In this document: one piece after another, positions 9,046 through 17,278 of the stretch | Layout: each line of letters starts with the position of its first letter | Position numbering within the stretch: the stretch's first letter is position 1 | Assembly (NCBI RefSeq): GCF_934754915.1 | Contig: NZ_CAKVKB010000002.1 | Span: 24,482-88,481, forward strand | Direction: 5' to 3' | Length of the DNA stretch: 64,000 bases | Origin: an uncultured Clostridium sp. | Lineage (GTDB): Bacteria; Bacillota; Clostridia; Clostridiales; Clostridiaceae | Made by a program: the position numbers and the translations under genes | The notes under the pieces: generated by a model | The model's input: only the letters and a program-made list of their open reading frames with translations | Databases searched by the model: none | Told to the model about the DNA's origin: nothing

Positions 9046-9138
9046 AGAACTATTATATAAGTTATTAATCTTGAATTCAGCTTATGTTAATACCTGTAAT
9101 TTAACACTTCTTAATCAAAATTCTTATATAATAGTTCT
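9046..9138 (-). terminator. 16-bp inverted repeat with 61-base loop, terminator of the TPR gene
   Basis: AGAACTATTATATAAG (9046-9061) and its exact reverse complement (9123-9138) enclose 61 bases. On the minus strand the second arm is followed immediately by TTTTTT, so this works as an intrinsic terminator after the TPR gene that ends at 9195. It also insulates the pst promoter. The loop length is unusual. Confidence 0.65.
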
Positions 9139-9194
9139 ACATTATTAAATATTCTTTTTAATATATCTGTTAATTTTTAGATTTAACCTAAATT

Positions 9195-10262
9195 TTAAAC
9201 AACTTGATCTTTTATAACCACATTATCTTTATTAATAAACTTTTTAATATAATCATGTAAGACTTTTTTATTCATTTCTCTTAAATGCAATTCATCATTA
9301 TATTTTTGAATAGAATAATCAGAATAGTCCTTGTTTATGAGCAATGATTCTTCATTATAAAGTTTCAAATATTCATTAGAATATTCATATGCTGATTCAT
9401 AATCTCCTTTGTTTGAGAAGATTTCTGACAATCGTTGGCATACATATTTTTTAACTTTAGTATCATCATTAGAATTCATTAAATTTTTAAAATTTTCTAT
9501 TGCCTCATCAACATTTCCTTTTAAATAGTTTAAATAATTATAATTTATTGCATATTCCATATCCATTCTAATTAATTTTCCATTATTAAGATCTACTTGA
9601 TTTAAATCAATCAAATTTAGATGTTCTTCTGCTTTTTCTAGATATTCCTGTGTAGTTTTTCCACTCATTTCATATTTTCCTATGTAATAATTTGTCAAAC
9701 ATATATTATACAATTCATTAAAATATGGTTCATCACTATCTTTGAAAAAATCTGAATATTCATCTAATAGCTCTTCAAATTTTTTCATATTATTTTCATC
9801 ATTATCATCGGAAATATATATCGCAAATAAATTTTTCAACATAATGAATTTTTGGGATCTTTCACTTTCTTTATCTTCTATATCTAAATTTAATCCTTCT
9901 TTAAATAAATTTTCAGCATTATCATAATCTCCTAAAATTTCATAAACAAGTGCCATATTTGCATATACTCTAACCATATAGAAATCACCATTTTGAATTT
10001 TTTCTGATTCTAATAAAGCTTTTATTTCCAAGTCATTTTCCAAACTTTTTGCGTATTTGCCATGTTCCATATATAATGATGCTAAAGTGTCTTTAAGCAA
10101 AACAATACATTCACCATCTAATTTAGCTTCAGATTGTAGTAATTTTTCAAATTCATTTATTATAATTTCATACTGATATTCTGTATTCATAACCAGTGGA
10201 GAAAATGAATACAATAGTTTATAATTTTTATTCCAATCTTTAATTGTATTTTCCTCATAAAC
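9195..10262 (-). CDS. TPR protein, C-terminal part (reached by -1 frameshift)
   Basis: This frame continues the protein begun at 10678. Its first in-frame codon after the preceding stop is near 10274, and the only nearby start is a TTG at 10212-10214 without a Shine-Dalgarno sequence. That argues against independent translation. The encoded ~355 residues are helical with repeated pairs such as YANMALVYEILGDYDNAENLFKEG and RLSEIFSNKGDYESAYEYSN, typical tetratricopeptide repeats, probably six or more. With residues 1-139 of the upstream frame the whole protein would be about 494 residues. Function unknown; TPR arrays usually mediate protein-protein contacts. Confidence 0.75.
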   Translation of the reverse strand, partial: VYEENTIKDWNKNYKLLYSFSPLVMNTEYQYEIIINEFEKLLQSEAKLDGECIVLLKDTLASLYMEHGKYAKSLENDLEIKALLESEKIQNGDFYMVRVYANMALVYEILGDYDNAENLFKEGLNLDIEDKESERSQKFIMLKNLFAIYISDDNDENNMKKFEELLDEYSDFFKDSDEPYFNELYNICLTNYYIGKYEMSGKTTQEYLEKAEEHLNLIDLNQVDLNNGKLIRMDMEYAINYNYLNYLKGNVDEAIENFKNLMNSNDDTKVKKYVCQRLSEIFSNKGDYESAYEYSNEYLKLYNEESLLINKDYSDYSIQKYNDELHLREMNKKVLHDYIKKFINKDNVVIKDQVV

Positions 10263-10678
10263 TTTTTTACTATTTCAATAGTTTCATCTTCATTACCTAA
10301 ATAAAGATCTGAATAAGCTATTAAAAATTCATTATATGTTTTTACAAAATCATCTTTAAATTCATCTTTTTTTAATTTTGCAGTATTACTATATTCATTA
10401 ACTTCTTCCATGTTTTTGTCTAAATAGTATCCATAAGAAATAAAAAAATAATCTTCCGCGGATAATTCTTCACCGCTGTTCATCTTATCTATATTTTTCT
10501 GTTTATATTCTTGAAATTGATCATAGTCTAATTGTCCTTTATTTTGAACTTTTTCCTTCAAACTTTGCGTTAATAAATATTCTGTTGAATTTCTTTTTAT
10601 ATAAATATTCACGCCACATATAATTATTAATACTAAACTAAAAATTACTGAGATACAAATTTTTAATTTTTTATTCAT
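10187..10678 (-). CDS. TPR protein, N-terminal membrane-anchor part
   Basis: Starts at an ATG with AGGAGA upstream. Residues 7-27 are a single hydrophobic segment after MNKKLK, so the protein is a membrane anchor or uncleaved signal with the remainder probably outside the cell. Residues 30-139 are charged and helical. After residue 139 the frame becomes unlike its neighbours and soon stops (163 codons), while the -1 frame carries on a TPR protein. The junction is exactly at A-AAA-AAG. The gene sits about 170 bases downstream of a c-di-GMP-I riboswitch. No family name is recognised. Confidence 0.75.
   Translation of the reverse strand: MNKKLKICISVIFSLVLIIICGVNIYIKRNSTEYLLTQSLKEKVQNKGQLDYDQFQEYKQKNIDKMNSGEELSAEDYFFISYGYYLDKNMEEVNEYSNTAKLKKDEFKDDFVKTYNEFLIAYSDLYLGNEDETIEIVKKFMRKIQLKIGIKIINYCIHFLHWL
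10262..10268 (-). other. dnaX-type slippery heptamer A-AAA-AAG
   Basis: In the upstream frame the codons read GTA AAA AAG, so the heptamer is in the correct phase for tandem -1 slippage. The next codon in the -1 frame is GTT and the TPR reading frame continues without a gap. An 8-bp stem (10243-10250 with 10208-10215) can form downstream. No Shine-Dalgarno-like element is seen at the usual distance upstream. A one-base deletion in an A7 run would look identical. Confidence 0.6.
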
Positions 10679-10851
10679 ACATCTTCTCCTAAAATATATT
10701 TTTAAAAATTTATAAAATCAGTCTTATAGCTTATTTTTTATATCTAAAATAAATCTGTATAATATATCATCCAATCATTAAAATTACATACTCTTCTTTA
10801 TGATTCAATTTTTAAACAGTTTTATTAACCTCGAATTCAAAGAATATTATT

Positions 10852-10934
10852 TACTCTTTGGCAGCTGGCTGACATGATTTTACTAATTTTAGTCCCTTTA
10901 GCTTTGCGTCACCAAATTTCCTTAGTTTTGCTTA
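10852..10934 (-). ncRNA. Cyclic di-GMP-I (GEMM-I) riboswitch
   Basis: The minus strand carries the conserved core of the family. It has GCAAAACTAAG with a GGAAA loop closing against TTTGGT, then TGACGCAAAGC, then AAAGGGACTAAAATTAGT, and finally GCCAGCTGCC closing the element. These are the P2 stem with GNRA-type loop, the ligand-binding GACGCAAAGC segment and the P3/P1 regions in the correct order. It lies upstream of the split TPR gene (start 10678) on the same strand. I cannot identify a clear terminator in the ~170-base expression platform, so the direction of control is undetermined. Confidence 0.87.
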
Positions 10935-11316
10935 AATATTAATTTATATTATCTTCCCATAACGAACACCATATAATTCTATATTTTTCAACATTTTTTA
11001 TGCTTAATTGTAATAAAAAGTTATTTTCTGTCAAATAGTGTTTTTGAAAACTCTTTTTCATTCAGCAATTTATATAAATTAAAACATTTATATAAAAAAA
11101 TAATTTAGCATCAGATTCATTTCATAAATGACTCTTTTGTTCTCTCACATTCCTCATCTATAATTAGTTAAATAATGTATAATTGAAAATGGAGCATGAA
11201 ATATTTTCGATATTTTTACCTGTATAAAACAAAATTTACATATAATTTTAATATTATAATACATTATATCTATATTTTAGTTTTAAGCATTTTTACACTT
11301 TCCCAAAAACTAAAGC
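10935..11316. other. Intergenic, phoR terminator to riboswitch
   Basis: Very AT-rich. It should hold the promoter of the riboswitch transcript, but I see no convincing sigma-A hexamer pair. No open frame or recognisable RNA was found on either strand. Confidence 0.45.
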
Positions 11317-11357
11317 AGAGTGAAACATTACAGAATTTATCTTAATGTATTCACTCT
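11317..11357 (-). terminator. Terminator after phoR
   Basis: AGAGTGAAACATTA (11317-11330) pairs with 11343-11357 over 14 bp with one bulged base around a 12-base loop, just past the phoR stop. On the minus strand it is followed by GCTTTAGTTTTT. It ends the pgeF-phoP-phoR transcript. Confidence 0.7.
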
Positions 11358-11366
11358 ATTTTAATA

Positions 11367-13055
11367 TTATATATATGGAATTTTAACTTCAAATGTAGTT
11401 CCTTCTCCAAATACACTATCTACATTTATTTCACCATTAAATATCTTAACAATATGTTTTACAATAGCAAGCCCCAAACCAGTACCTCCCTTTTTCCTTG
11501 ATTTATCAACTCTATAAAATCTTTCAAAAATACGAGATACATCTTTCTTTGGTATTCCAATCCCATTATCTTTTACTATAAGATAATAATATCCAGCTTC
11601 ATTATAACTTGTTATCTTTACATAGCTGTCCTTTCCTTTTGAATATTTAACAGCATTTTCAATAAGATTTAATGCAAGCTGATAAAATTTATCTTTATCA
11701 CCTAATATACATTCACTGCTGTCATCTTGAAATTCAATATCTACATTTCTAATTTTTGCAGTTTTTTTCAACATATTAGCCACTTCCTCAATAACAACTC
11801 CAGGTCTAAATTCTTCAACATCTGATACAAGATTACTTTCAATGTTAGATAATACAAGTATGTCATTGATAAGTCTTGTCAGCCTTTCAGCTTCTTTATT
11901 TATAATATTTAAAAATTTTTCTCTTGTTGCACTGTCTTCAACAATTTTTAATGTTTCAGCAAACCCTTTAATAGATGTCAAAGGAGTCTTAAGTTCATGA
12001 GATACATTAGCAACAAACTGACTTCTCATAAGTTCAACCCTTTTCATGTCGGTTATATCTTGAAAACTTATTACCATTCCTAAATTAACCTTCTTGTCCA
12101 ACATTTCAGATTTTTTTATTTTAATATTTCTTTCTATTGGATGAAGTATAGTTATTTCTTTGTCCTGTTCTTCTGCATTTTCTAAAAAATCAATTATTTC
12201 ATGATCTGTAATATAATCTGTCAATTTTTCACCACTAATATTTTTCTTTATTCCTAAAAGAAGTTCTGCTGCTGGATTAATTGAAATAACTTTATTTTCA
12301 TTATCTACTGCAACAATTCCACTATCCATACTATTAAATATAGCTTCTAATTTAGTTTGATTGTTTATAACTTCCTGAATTTTATTCTGCAATTCATCAG
12401 CCATATTATTAAAACTTCTGCTTAAAGTTCCAAGCTCATCATTTCCATTTACTTTAGCCCTTATTTTATAGTCTCCATTAGTCATTTTTAATGTTACACT
12501 TTCCAATTCTTTTACAGGTTCAACAATCTTTCTTATCATCCTTAATGCAAATAACACAGAAAAAATTACTGTAATAAGCACTAGTGGTAGATAGTATTTT
12601 ATTTTTTCTTGCTGCATCATCCTTATAGTATTTACTGGTACAGAACTTCTTATTATTAAATTGTCATTTATTTTTGTGGCATAATATATATAGTTCAAGC
12701 TCATAGTTTCACTGTATCTGCTTACATATCCTTCACCATACTGAATAGCTTGTTTCACTTCTTCCCTGTCTTTATGATTTTCTTCTGTATTGCTTTCACT
12801 ATCATATAATACAGATCCATCCATTCTTATAAGTGTAAATCTTATTTTCATATCATCAATTCTGATATTATCACATTGTTTTATTTTTTCCTCAATATCA
12901 CTTCCAGATTGAGAAATTAAAAAATTAATACTTCTGAGAGAATCCTTTGCACTTCTTATCTGTTCCATATTAGTAACAATTGTAAACAAAGATGTTACTA
13001 TCAATATTGCAGATAAAACAGTTATTATAACAAGACTTAATATTTTATTCTTCAT
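11367..13055 (-). CDS. phoR: Phosphate-regulon sensor histidine kinase PhoR
   Basis: Membrane sensor kinase of 562 residues. In order: one membrane helix at residues ~5-27, an extracellular sensor segment to ~150, a second helix ~152-172, HAMP to ~225, a PAS domain ~240-330, the HisKA phosphoacceptor VANVSHELKTPLTSIKG near 350, and the HATPase domain with NLIENAVKYSKG, DNGIGIP and GGTGLGLAIVK. PAS-containing kinases of this layout directly after an OmpR-type regulator are PhoR/WalK-like. The pst and ppk genes nearby favour PhoR. Four bases separate it from phoP. Confidence 0.85.
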   Translation of the reverse strand: MKNKILSLVIITVLSAILIVTSLFTIVTNMEQIRSAKDSLRSINFLISQSGSDIEEKIKQCDNIRIDDMKIRFTLIRMDGSVLYDSESNTEENHKDREEVKQAIQYGEGYVSRYSETMSLNYIYYATKINDNLIIRSSVPVNTIRMMQQEKIKYYLPLVLITVIFSVLFALRMIRKIVEPVKELESVTLKMTNGDYKIRAKVNGNDELGTLSRSFNNMADELQNKIQEVINNQTKLEAIFNSMDSGIVAVDNENKVISINPAAELLLGIKKNISGEKLTDYITDHEIIDFLENAEEQDKEITILHPIERNIKIKKSEMLDKKVNLGMVISFQDITDMKRVELMRSQFVANVSHELKTPLTSIKGFAETLKIVEDSATREKFLNIINKEAERLTRLINDILVLSNIESNLVSDVEEFRPGVVIEEVANMLKKTAKIRNVDIEFQDDSSECILGDKDKFYQLALNLIENAVKYSKGKDSYVKITSYNEAGYYYLIVKDNGIGIPKKDVSRIFERFYRVDKSRKKGGTGLGLAIVKHIVKIFNGEINVDSVFGEGTTFEVKIPYI

Positions 13056-13059
13056 AATT

Positions 13060-13758
13060 TTAGATAGGATTAAACCTATATCCTACTCCTCTTATAGTTT
13101 CTATAAATCTTGGATTTTTATCATCCTCTTCAATTTTCTTTCTAAGATATCTTATATGAACATCAACTGTTCTTGTTTCTCCAATATATTCATATCCCCA
13201 TATCTTATCTAAAAGCATTTCTCTCTTAAGTATCTTTCCTTTATTTTTTATAAGTATATGCAGAAGTTCAAATTCTTTCAATGTAAGATCAACTTTTTCG
13301 CCATTTACAATCACTTCGTGACGTTCAAAATCCACTTTTAAAGTTTTAGATTCATAGATATCACTTTCCTGAATATTAGAAACTGACGTCCTTCTCAATA
13401 CAGCTTTTACTCTTGCAAGAAGTTCTCTTACTGAAAATGGTTTAGTTATATAATCATCAGCTCCAAGCTCAAGTCCAAGTATTTTATCAAGTTCTTCTCC
13501 CTTTGCAGTAAGCATTATTATAGATGTATTTTTCATTTCTTTGTTTTTTCTTATTTCCTTACACACATCAAATCCATCCATTCCTGGCAGCATAAGATCA
13601 AGAAGAATCAGACTCGGCTTTTCTTCTTCAGCTATTTTTACAGCCTCAATGCCATCTGAAGCTGTAAATGTCTCATATCCTGCATTTTTTAGATTAAAAT
13701 CTAAAAGTTCTACTATATGTTCTTCATCATCAACTATCAATATTTTTTCTCTAGTCAT
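13060..13758 (-). CDS. phoP: Response regulator PhoP/PhoB
   Basis: OmpR/PhoB-family transcription factor of 232 residues. The receiver domain (1-120) contains the acidic pair DDEE near residue 10, the phosphoacceptor DLMLPGMDG around residue 53, the conserved TAKGEELD and the lysine in DYITKPFS. The winged-helix DNA-binding domain (130-232) ends RTVDVHIRYLRKKIE ... GVGYRF. Forms an operon with phoR and probably binds the TTAACA repeats in front of pstS. PhoP versus another OmpR-family role cannot be proved by sequence alone. Confidence 0.87.
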   Translation of the reverse strand: MTREKILIVDDEEHIVELLDFNLKNAGYETFTASDGIEAVKIAEEEKPSLILLDLMLPGMDGFDVCKEIRKNKEMKNTSIIMLTAKGEELDKILGLELGADDYITKPFSVRELLARVKAVLRRTSVSNIQESDIYESKTLKVDFERHEVIVNGEKVDLTLKEFELLHILIKNKGKILKREMLLDKIWGYEYIGETRTVDVHIRYLRKKIEEDDKNPRFIETIRGVGYRFNPI

Positions 13759-13770
13759 CGAATATTCCTC

Positions 13771-14511
13771 CTAATGTAAAATAATAAAAGCAAACATTCT
13801 TCCATATGCACCTTCTGATTTTCTATATGAATGAAGTTTAATTTCTTTACTGCAATAAGTACATAAACCTAAACTATTTATATTTTCTTCTTTTAAACCA
13901 GCATCTTTTAAATCTTTTTCTATGCATACTTCTAAATTTAAATTTTTATCTTTAAATAATACTGATGGTTCAATTTTATTCTTTTTTTCTATAAATTTAT
14001 CCTTCAATTCTTGTGATACCTCATAACAACATTCTCTTATATGAGGTCCTATAAATGCTTTTATATTTTCACTTCTGCATCCATATTCTTTTTTCATTTT
14101 TTCTACTGTTTTCAATGTTATTGATTCAAAAGTTCCTCTCCATCCGCTATGTATTGCTGCTGCAACGCTTTTTTCTTCATCTACAAGAATGACAGGAACA
14201 CAATCTGCAGTAAAAACCCCTATTATAACTTCTTTTTCATCAGATATGACTGCATCACCTTCATTTTCATTAAATTTATTTTGATTCAATGTGTATTTTA
14301 AGATTTTATCACTATGCACTTGTTTTAAATATGCTATATCTTTTACTTGAAATTCTTCTTTTAATGATTCAAGCTCTTTTATTCCTGATTCAGTATTTCT
14401 ATTAAAACTTCTGTTGTTCTCAGCATTTGTAAATACTATTGTAAAATTTTTACCTTCAGTCTTTAAAAAATCTTTTTCTCTTTCCATCATATTTACTTTT
14501 AAAAATTTCAT
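13771..14511 (-). CDS. pgeF: Peptidoglycan editing factor PgeF (YfiH/YlmD family)
   Basis: Cytoplasmic enzyme formerly annotated as polyphenol oxidase/laccase domain. The E. coli member removes L-Ser from UDP-MurNAc-L-Ser so that wrong amino acids do not enter the wall. The 246 residues include TADCVPVILVD, AAIHSGWRGT and IGPHIRECCYEV, carrying the conserved His-Cys-His metal-site residues. It lies 12 bp upstream of phoP without a terminator, so the regulator pair is probably read through from here. The family assignment is firm; the physiological role in Clostridia is extrapolated. Confidence 0.88.
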   Translation of the reverse strand: MKFLKVNMMEREKDFLKTEGKNFTIVFTNAENNRSFNRNTESGIKELESLKEEFQVKDIAYLKQVHSDKILKYTLNQNKFNENEGDAVISDEKEVIIGVFTADCVPVILVDEEKSVAAAIHSGWRGTFESITLKTVEKMKKEYGCRSENIKAFIGPHIRECCYEVSQELKDKFIEKKNKIEPSVLFKDKNLNLEVCIEKDLKDAGLKEENINSLGLCTYCSKEIKLHSYRKSEGAYGRMFAFIILH

Positions 14512-14698
14512 GTTGTCCTCCTAAAATATGTATAAGATTATTAATTATAAATCCTTAATTACATAAATTATAAAAAGCATCTTCTTACATAATATTAACA
14601 CTTATATTTAAAACATATAATATTCTTAACCAAAGTTTAACATCAATATAACACTATATAATTTTGTAACAATCAAAAATCGTGAATTTATAATAAAA

Positions 14699-14731
14699 AA
14701 TGGACATTGAAAATAGACTTCAACATCCATT
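14699..14731 (-). terminator. Terminator after nrdR
   Basis: Arms 14699-14711 and 14719-14731 form a 13-bp stem with two G-U pairs. On the minus strand it is followed by TTTTTT, downstream of the nrdR stop. It separates nrdR from the pgeF-phoPR transcript. Confidence 0.8.
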
Positions 14732-14759
14732 AGATTGCTTATTTAAAATTTATATAATT

Positions 14760-15209
14760 TTAAGTTATTAAGCTTTTAATTTCTTCTAAAAATGTATTTA
14801 TATCCTTAAACTGCCTATATACTGATGCAAATCGAACATAAGATATTTCATCAACATCTTTTAATCGTGCCATTACCATTTCTCCAATATCTTTTGATGG
14901 TACTTCTGTAAGCATACTATTTGATATTGTTTTTTCTATATCATAGGCTATATCTTCAATCTGTTTTCTTGAAACAGGTCTTTTTTGACAAGCAATTATT
15001 AAACCATTAATTATTTTTTCCTTATTAAAATTTTCTCTTGTAGAATCTTTTTTGATGACCAATATAGGAAAATCTTCTATCTTTTCATATGTAGTATATC
15101 TTTTATTGCACTTTAAACATTCTCTTCTTCTTCTTATTGTAGAATTATCATCAGTTGATCTTGAGTCTACAACTTTACTCTCTTCAAAGCCACAAAATGG
15201 ACATTTCAT
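14760..15209 (-). CDS. nrdR: Transcriptional repressor NrdR
   Basis: Zinc-ribbon/ATP-cone repressor of ribonucleotide reductase genes; it senses ATP/dATP. The 149 residues have the N-terminal zinc ribbon MKCPFCGF ... CLKCNKRY (two CxxC pairs), RRRRECLKCNKRYTTYE, and the ATP-cone domain from about residue 46. No nrd genes are in this window, so its targets lie elsewhere. Firm. Confidence 0.95.
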   Translation of the reverse strand: MKCPFCGFEESKVVDSRSTDDNSTIRRRRECLKCNKRYTTYEKIEDFPILVIKKDSTRENFNKEKIINGLIIACQKRPVSRKQIEDIAYDIEKTISNSMLTEVPSKDIGEMVMARLKDVDEISYVRFASVYRQFKDINTFLEEIKSLIT

Positions 15210-15281
15210 TTACTTACTCACCTCACTGCTTTTCTCTAATGTTTATAATTATTATACCTATATTTTTTACTTATTACCACA

Positions 15282-15539
15282 TTAATTTTCACTAAAGGTC
15301 TCATTCACCTTTACAAGAATAACATCTGAACCGATTTTAACAATATCATTCCACTTAACTTCAATATTATCATCCTTTGAAAACCATGATTTTATTTCTC
15401 CTGGCAATATTAAAGATACTATTTTATTTGTGCTGCAATCAATTTTAAAATCACTTATGTATCCCATTTTACTTCCTGTAAGTATATCTATAACTTCCAT
15501 ATTTCGCATAGCATTAAGTGAATGTAATTCAAGCTCCAT
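15282..15539 (-). CDS. YlmC/YmxH-family PRC-barrel protein
   Basis: Small 85-residue single PRC-barrel domain protein of the YlmC/YmxH family found in endospore formers. Characteristic starts ELHSLNAMRNMEVIDILTGSKMGYISDF and the central PGE segment are visible. YmxH-type genes are common near sporulation genes, and here it lies immediately downstream of the sigG terminator. The molecular function is unknown. Start ATG has GGGGGAAATAG upstream. Confidence 0.8.
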   Translation of the reverse strand: MELELHSLNAMRNMEVIDILTGSKMGYISDFKIDCSTNKIVSLILPGEIKSWFSKDDNIEVKWNDIVKIGSDVILVKVNETFSEN

Positions 15540-15671
15540 TCTATTTCCCCCTTGAATTCAATATTTTGTTTTATATAATAAGCAGTTATAAATCTATAGT
15601 AAAAAATTTATTTATTATATTGCATACCAATATATTATATGTTCAGTAAAAAATTTAAAGAACAAATTTAT

Positions 15672-15701
15672 AAAAACTGGCATTATATAATACCAGTTTT
15701 T
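15672..15701 (-). terminator. Terminator after sigG
   Basis: An almost perfect palindrome (15672-15685 with 15688-15701) begins two bases after the sigG stop and carries A/T runs on both sides. It is a strong intrinsic terminator that could work in both directions, though only the minus-strand use is needed here. Confidence 0.85.
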
Positions 15702-15702
15702 A

Positions 15703-16476
15703 TCATACATGTTTACGCATATGCTTTAATGCTGTCTTTTCTAATCTTGAAACTTGTGCTTGAGAAATGCCTATTTCGTCTGCAACTTCCATTTGAGTTC
15801 TTCCATTAAAAAATCTCAAATTCAATATTAACTTTTCTCTATCAGTAAGCTTTTTCATTGCTTCTTTTATAGAAATATTTTCAAGCCAATTTTCATCCGT
15901 ATCCTTTGAATCACTTATTTGATCCATTACATATATAGCATCTCCACCATCATGATAGATTGGTTCATATAAAGATACAGGATCTTGTATTGCATCAAGC
16001 GCAAATACAACTTCTTCTCTTGGAAGTTCAAGTTCTTTTGCAATTTGAGATATTGTTGGTTCTTTATTATTATCTTTAATAAACTTCTCTCGTACAATTA
16101 ATGCTTTATATGCAATGTCACGCAGAGATCTGCTTACCCTTATTGAATTGTTATCTCTAAGGTATCTTCTTATTTCTCCTATTATCATTGGAACTGCATA
16201 TGTTGAAAATTTTACATTTTGAGATAAGTCAAAATTATCTATGGATTTCATTAATCCTATACATCCAACTTGAAATAGATCATCAATATTTTCGCCTCTA
16301 TTATTAAAACGCTGAATAACACTCAATACCAATCTTAAATTGCCTTTTATAAATGTCTCTCTTGCATGTTTATCTCCAGCTTTCATTTGTAGAAGAAGTT
16401 GTTTTTTTTCCTTTTCCTTAAGTATTGGAAGTTTTGAAGTATTAACACCACATATTTCTACTTTATTAATTATCAT
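15703..16476 (-). CDS. sigG: Sporulation sigma factor SigG
   Basis: Forespore-specific late sigma factor. Residues 1-20 carry NKVEICGVNTSKLP, a segment peculiar to sigma-G. Region 2 shows ENIDDLFQVGCIGLMKSIDNFD and FSTYAVPMIIGEIRRYLRDN; region 4 ends with MEVADEIGISQAQVSRLEK. The longest frame begins three codons earlier at a TTG. The ATG at 16474-16476 is preferred because GAAGGGG lies nine bases upstream and relatives start MI-NKVEICGVNTS. The product is 257 residues. It follows sigE by 82 bp, the conserved Clostridium/Bacillus order. Firm. Confidence 0.95.
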   Translation of the reverse strand: MIINKVEICGVNTSKLPILKEKEKKQLLLQMKAGDKHARETFIKGNLRLVLSVIQRFNNRGENIDDLFQVGCIGLMKSIDNFDLSQNVKFSTYAVPMIIGEIRRYLRDNNSIRVSRSLRDIAYKALIVREKFIKDNNKEPTISQIAKELELPREEVVFALDAIQDPVSLYEPIYHDGGDAIYVMDQISDSKDTDENWLENISIKEAMKKLTDREKLILNLRFFNGRTQMEVADEIGISQAQVSRLEKTALKHMRKHV

Positions 16477-16558
16477 AAGTATCAACCCCTTCGGAAGTAA
16501 TAATCCATTGCATTAAACATTATTTCCGATAGAGTATACTTTTATACTTACAGACAAC

Positions 16559-17266
16559 CTAAACCATTCTATTTATTTCTCTTTTCAATCTTTTAATTAT
16601 CTTTTTTTCTAATCTTGATATATATGACTGCGATATTCCAAGCATATCAGCAACTTCTTTCTGTGTTTTTTCTCTTGTTCCATTTAATCCAAATCTCAAT
16701 CTTACTATTTCTTTTTCCCTATCATTTAAACTTTTCAATGCCATAAACAAAAGCTGTTTGTCCACTTCATCTTCAATGAGATTATATACTGTATCATTTT
16801 CAGTTCCCAAAATATCTGAAAGCAAAAGTTCATTTCCATCCCAGTCAATATTCAAAGGTTCATAAAACGATATCTCAGCCTTTACTTTGCTATTTCTTCT
16901 TAAATACATCAATATTTCATTTTCAATACATCTTGATGCATACGTTGCTAATTTAATTTTTTTTTCAGGATTAAATGTGTTTACTGCTTTTATTAATCCA
17001 ATAGTTCCTACTGATATTAAATCTTCAACATAAACTCCTGTATTTTCAAATTTTCTTGCTATATAAACTACAAGTCTTAAATTTCTTTCTATTAATGTAC
17101 TCCTTATTTTTTCATCACCACTGCCAAGCTGCTTCAACAATTTTTCTTCTTCATCTTTAGACAAAGGAGGAGGCAACGCATCATTCCCCCCTACATAAAA
17201 CAAATTTTTGCTGAATAACTTTATTCTGCTCAACAATCTGTTTAGAAATAAAAATAATCTTTCCAT
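16559..17266 (-). CDS. sigE: Sporulation sigma factor SigE (pro-form)
   Basis: Early mother-cell sigma factor made as an inactive precursor. The first ~27 residues are the amphipathic pro-sequence removed after SpoIIGA activation. Region 2 shows VEDLISVGTIGLIKAVNTFNPEKKIKLATYASRCIENEILMYLRR; region 4 ends KEVADMLGISQSYISRLEKK. The 235 residues match the family. It starts 12 bp after spoIIGA, with GGAGG six bases before the ATG. Firm. Confidence 0.96.
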   Translation of the reverse strand: MERLFLFLNRLLSRIKLFSKNLFYVGGNDALPPPLSKDEEEKLLKQLGSGDEKIRSTLIERNLRLVVYIARKFENTGVYVEDLISVGTIGLIKAVNTFNPEKKIKLATYASRCIENEILMYLRRNSKVKAEISFYEPLNIDWDGNELLLSDILGTENDTVYNLIEDEVDKQLLFMALKSLNDREKEIVRLRFGLNGTREKTQKEVADMLGISQSYISRLEKKIIKRLKREINRMV

Positions 17267-17278
17267 ATATATCCTCCC

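Noticed and set aside
9046..9138. Small transposable (MITE-like) element
   Set aside because: The 16-bp inverted repeat with T-run fits a terminator; no target-site duplication was seen and no second copy was noticed in the window.
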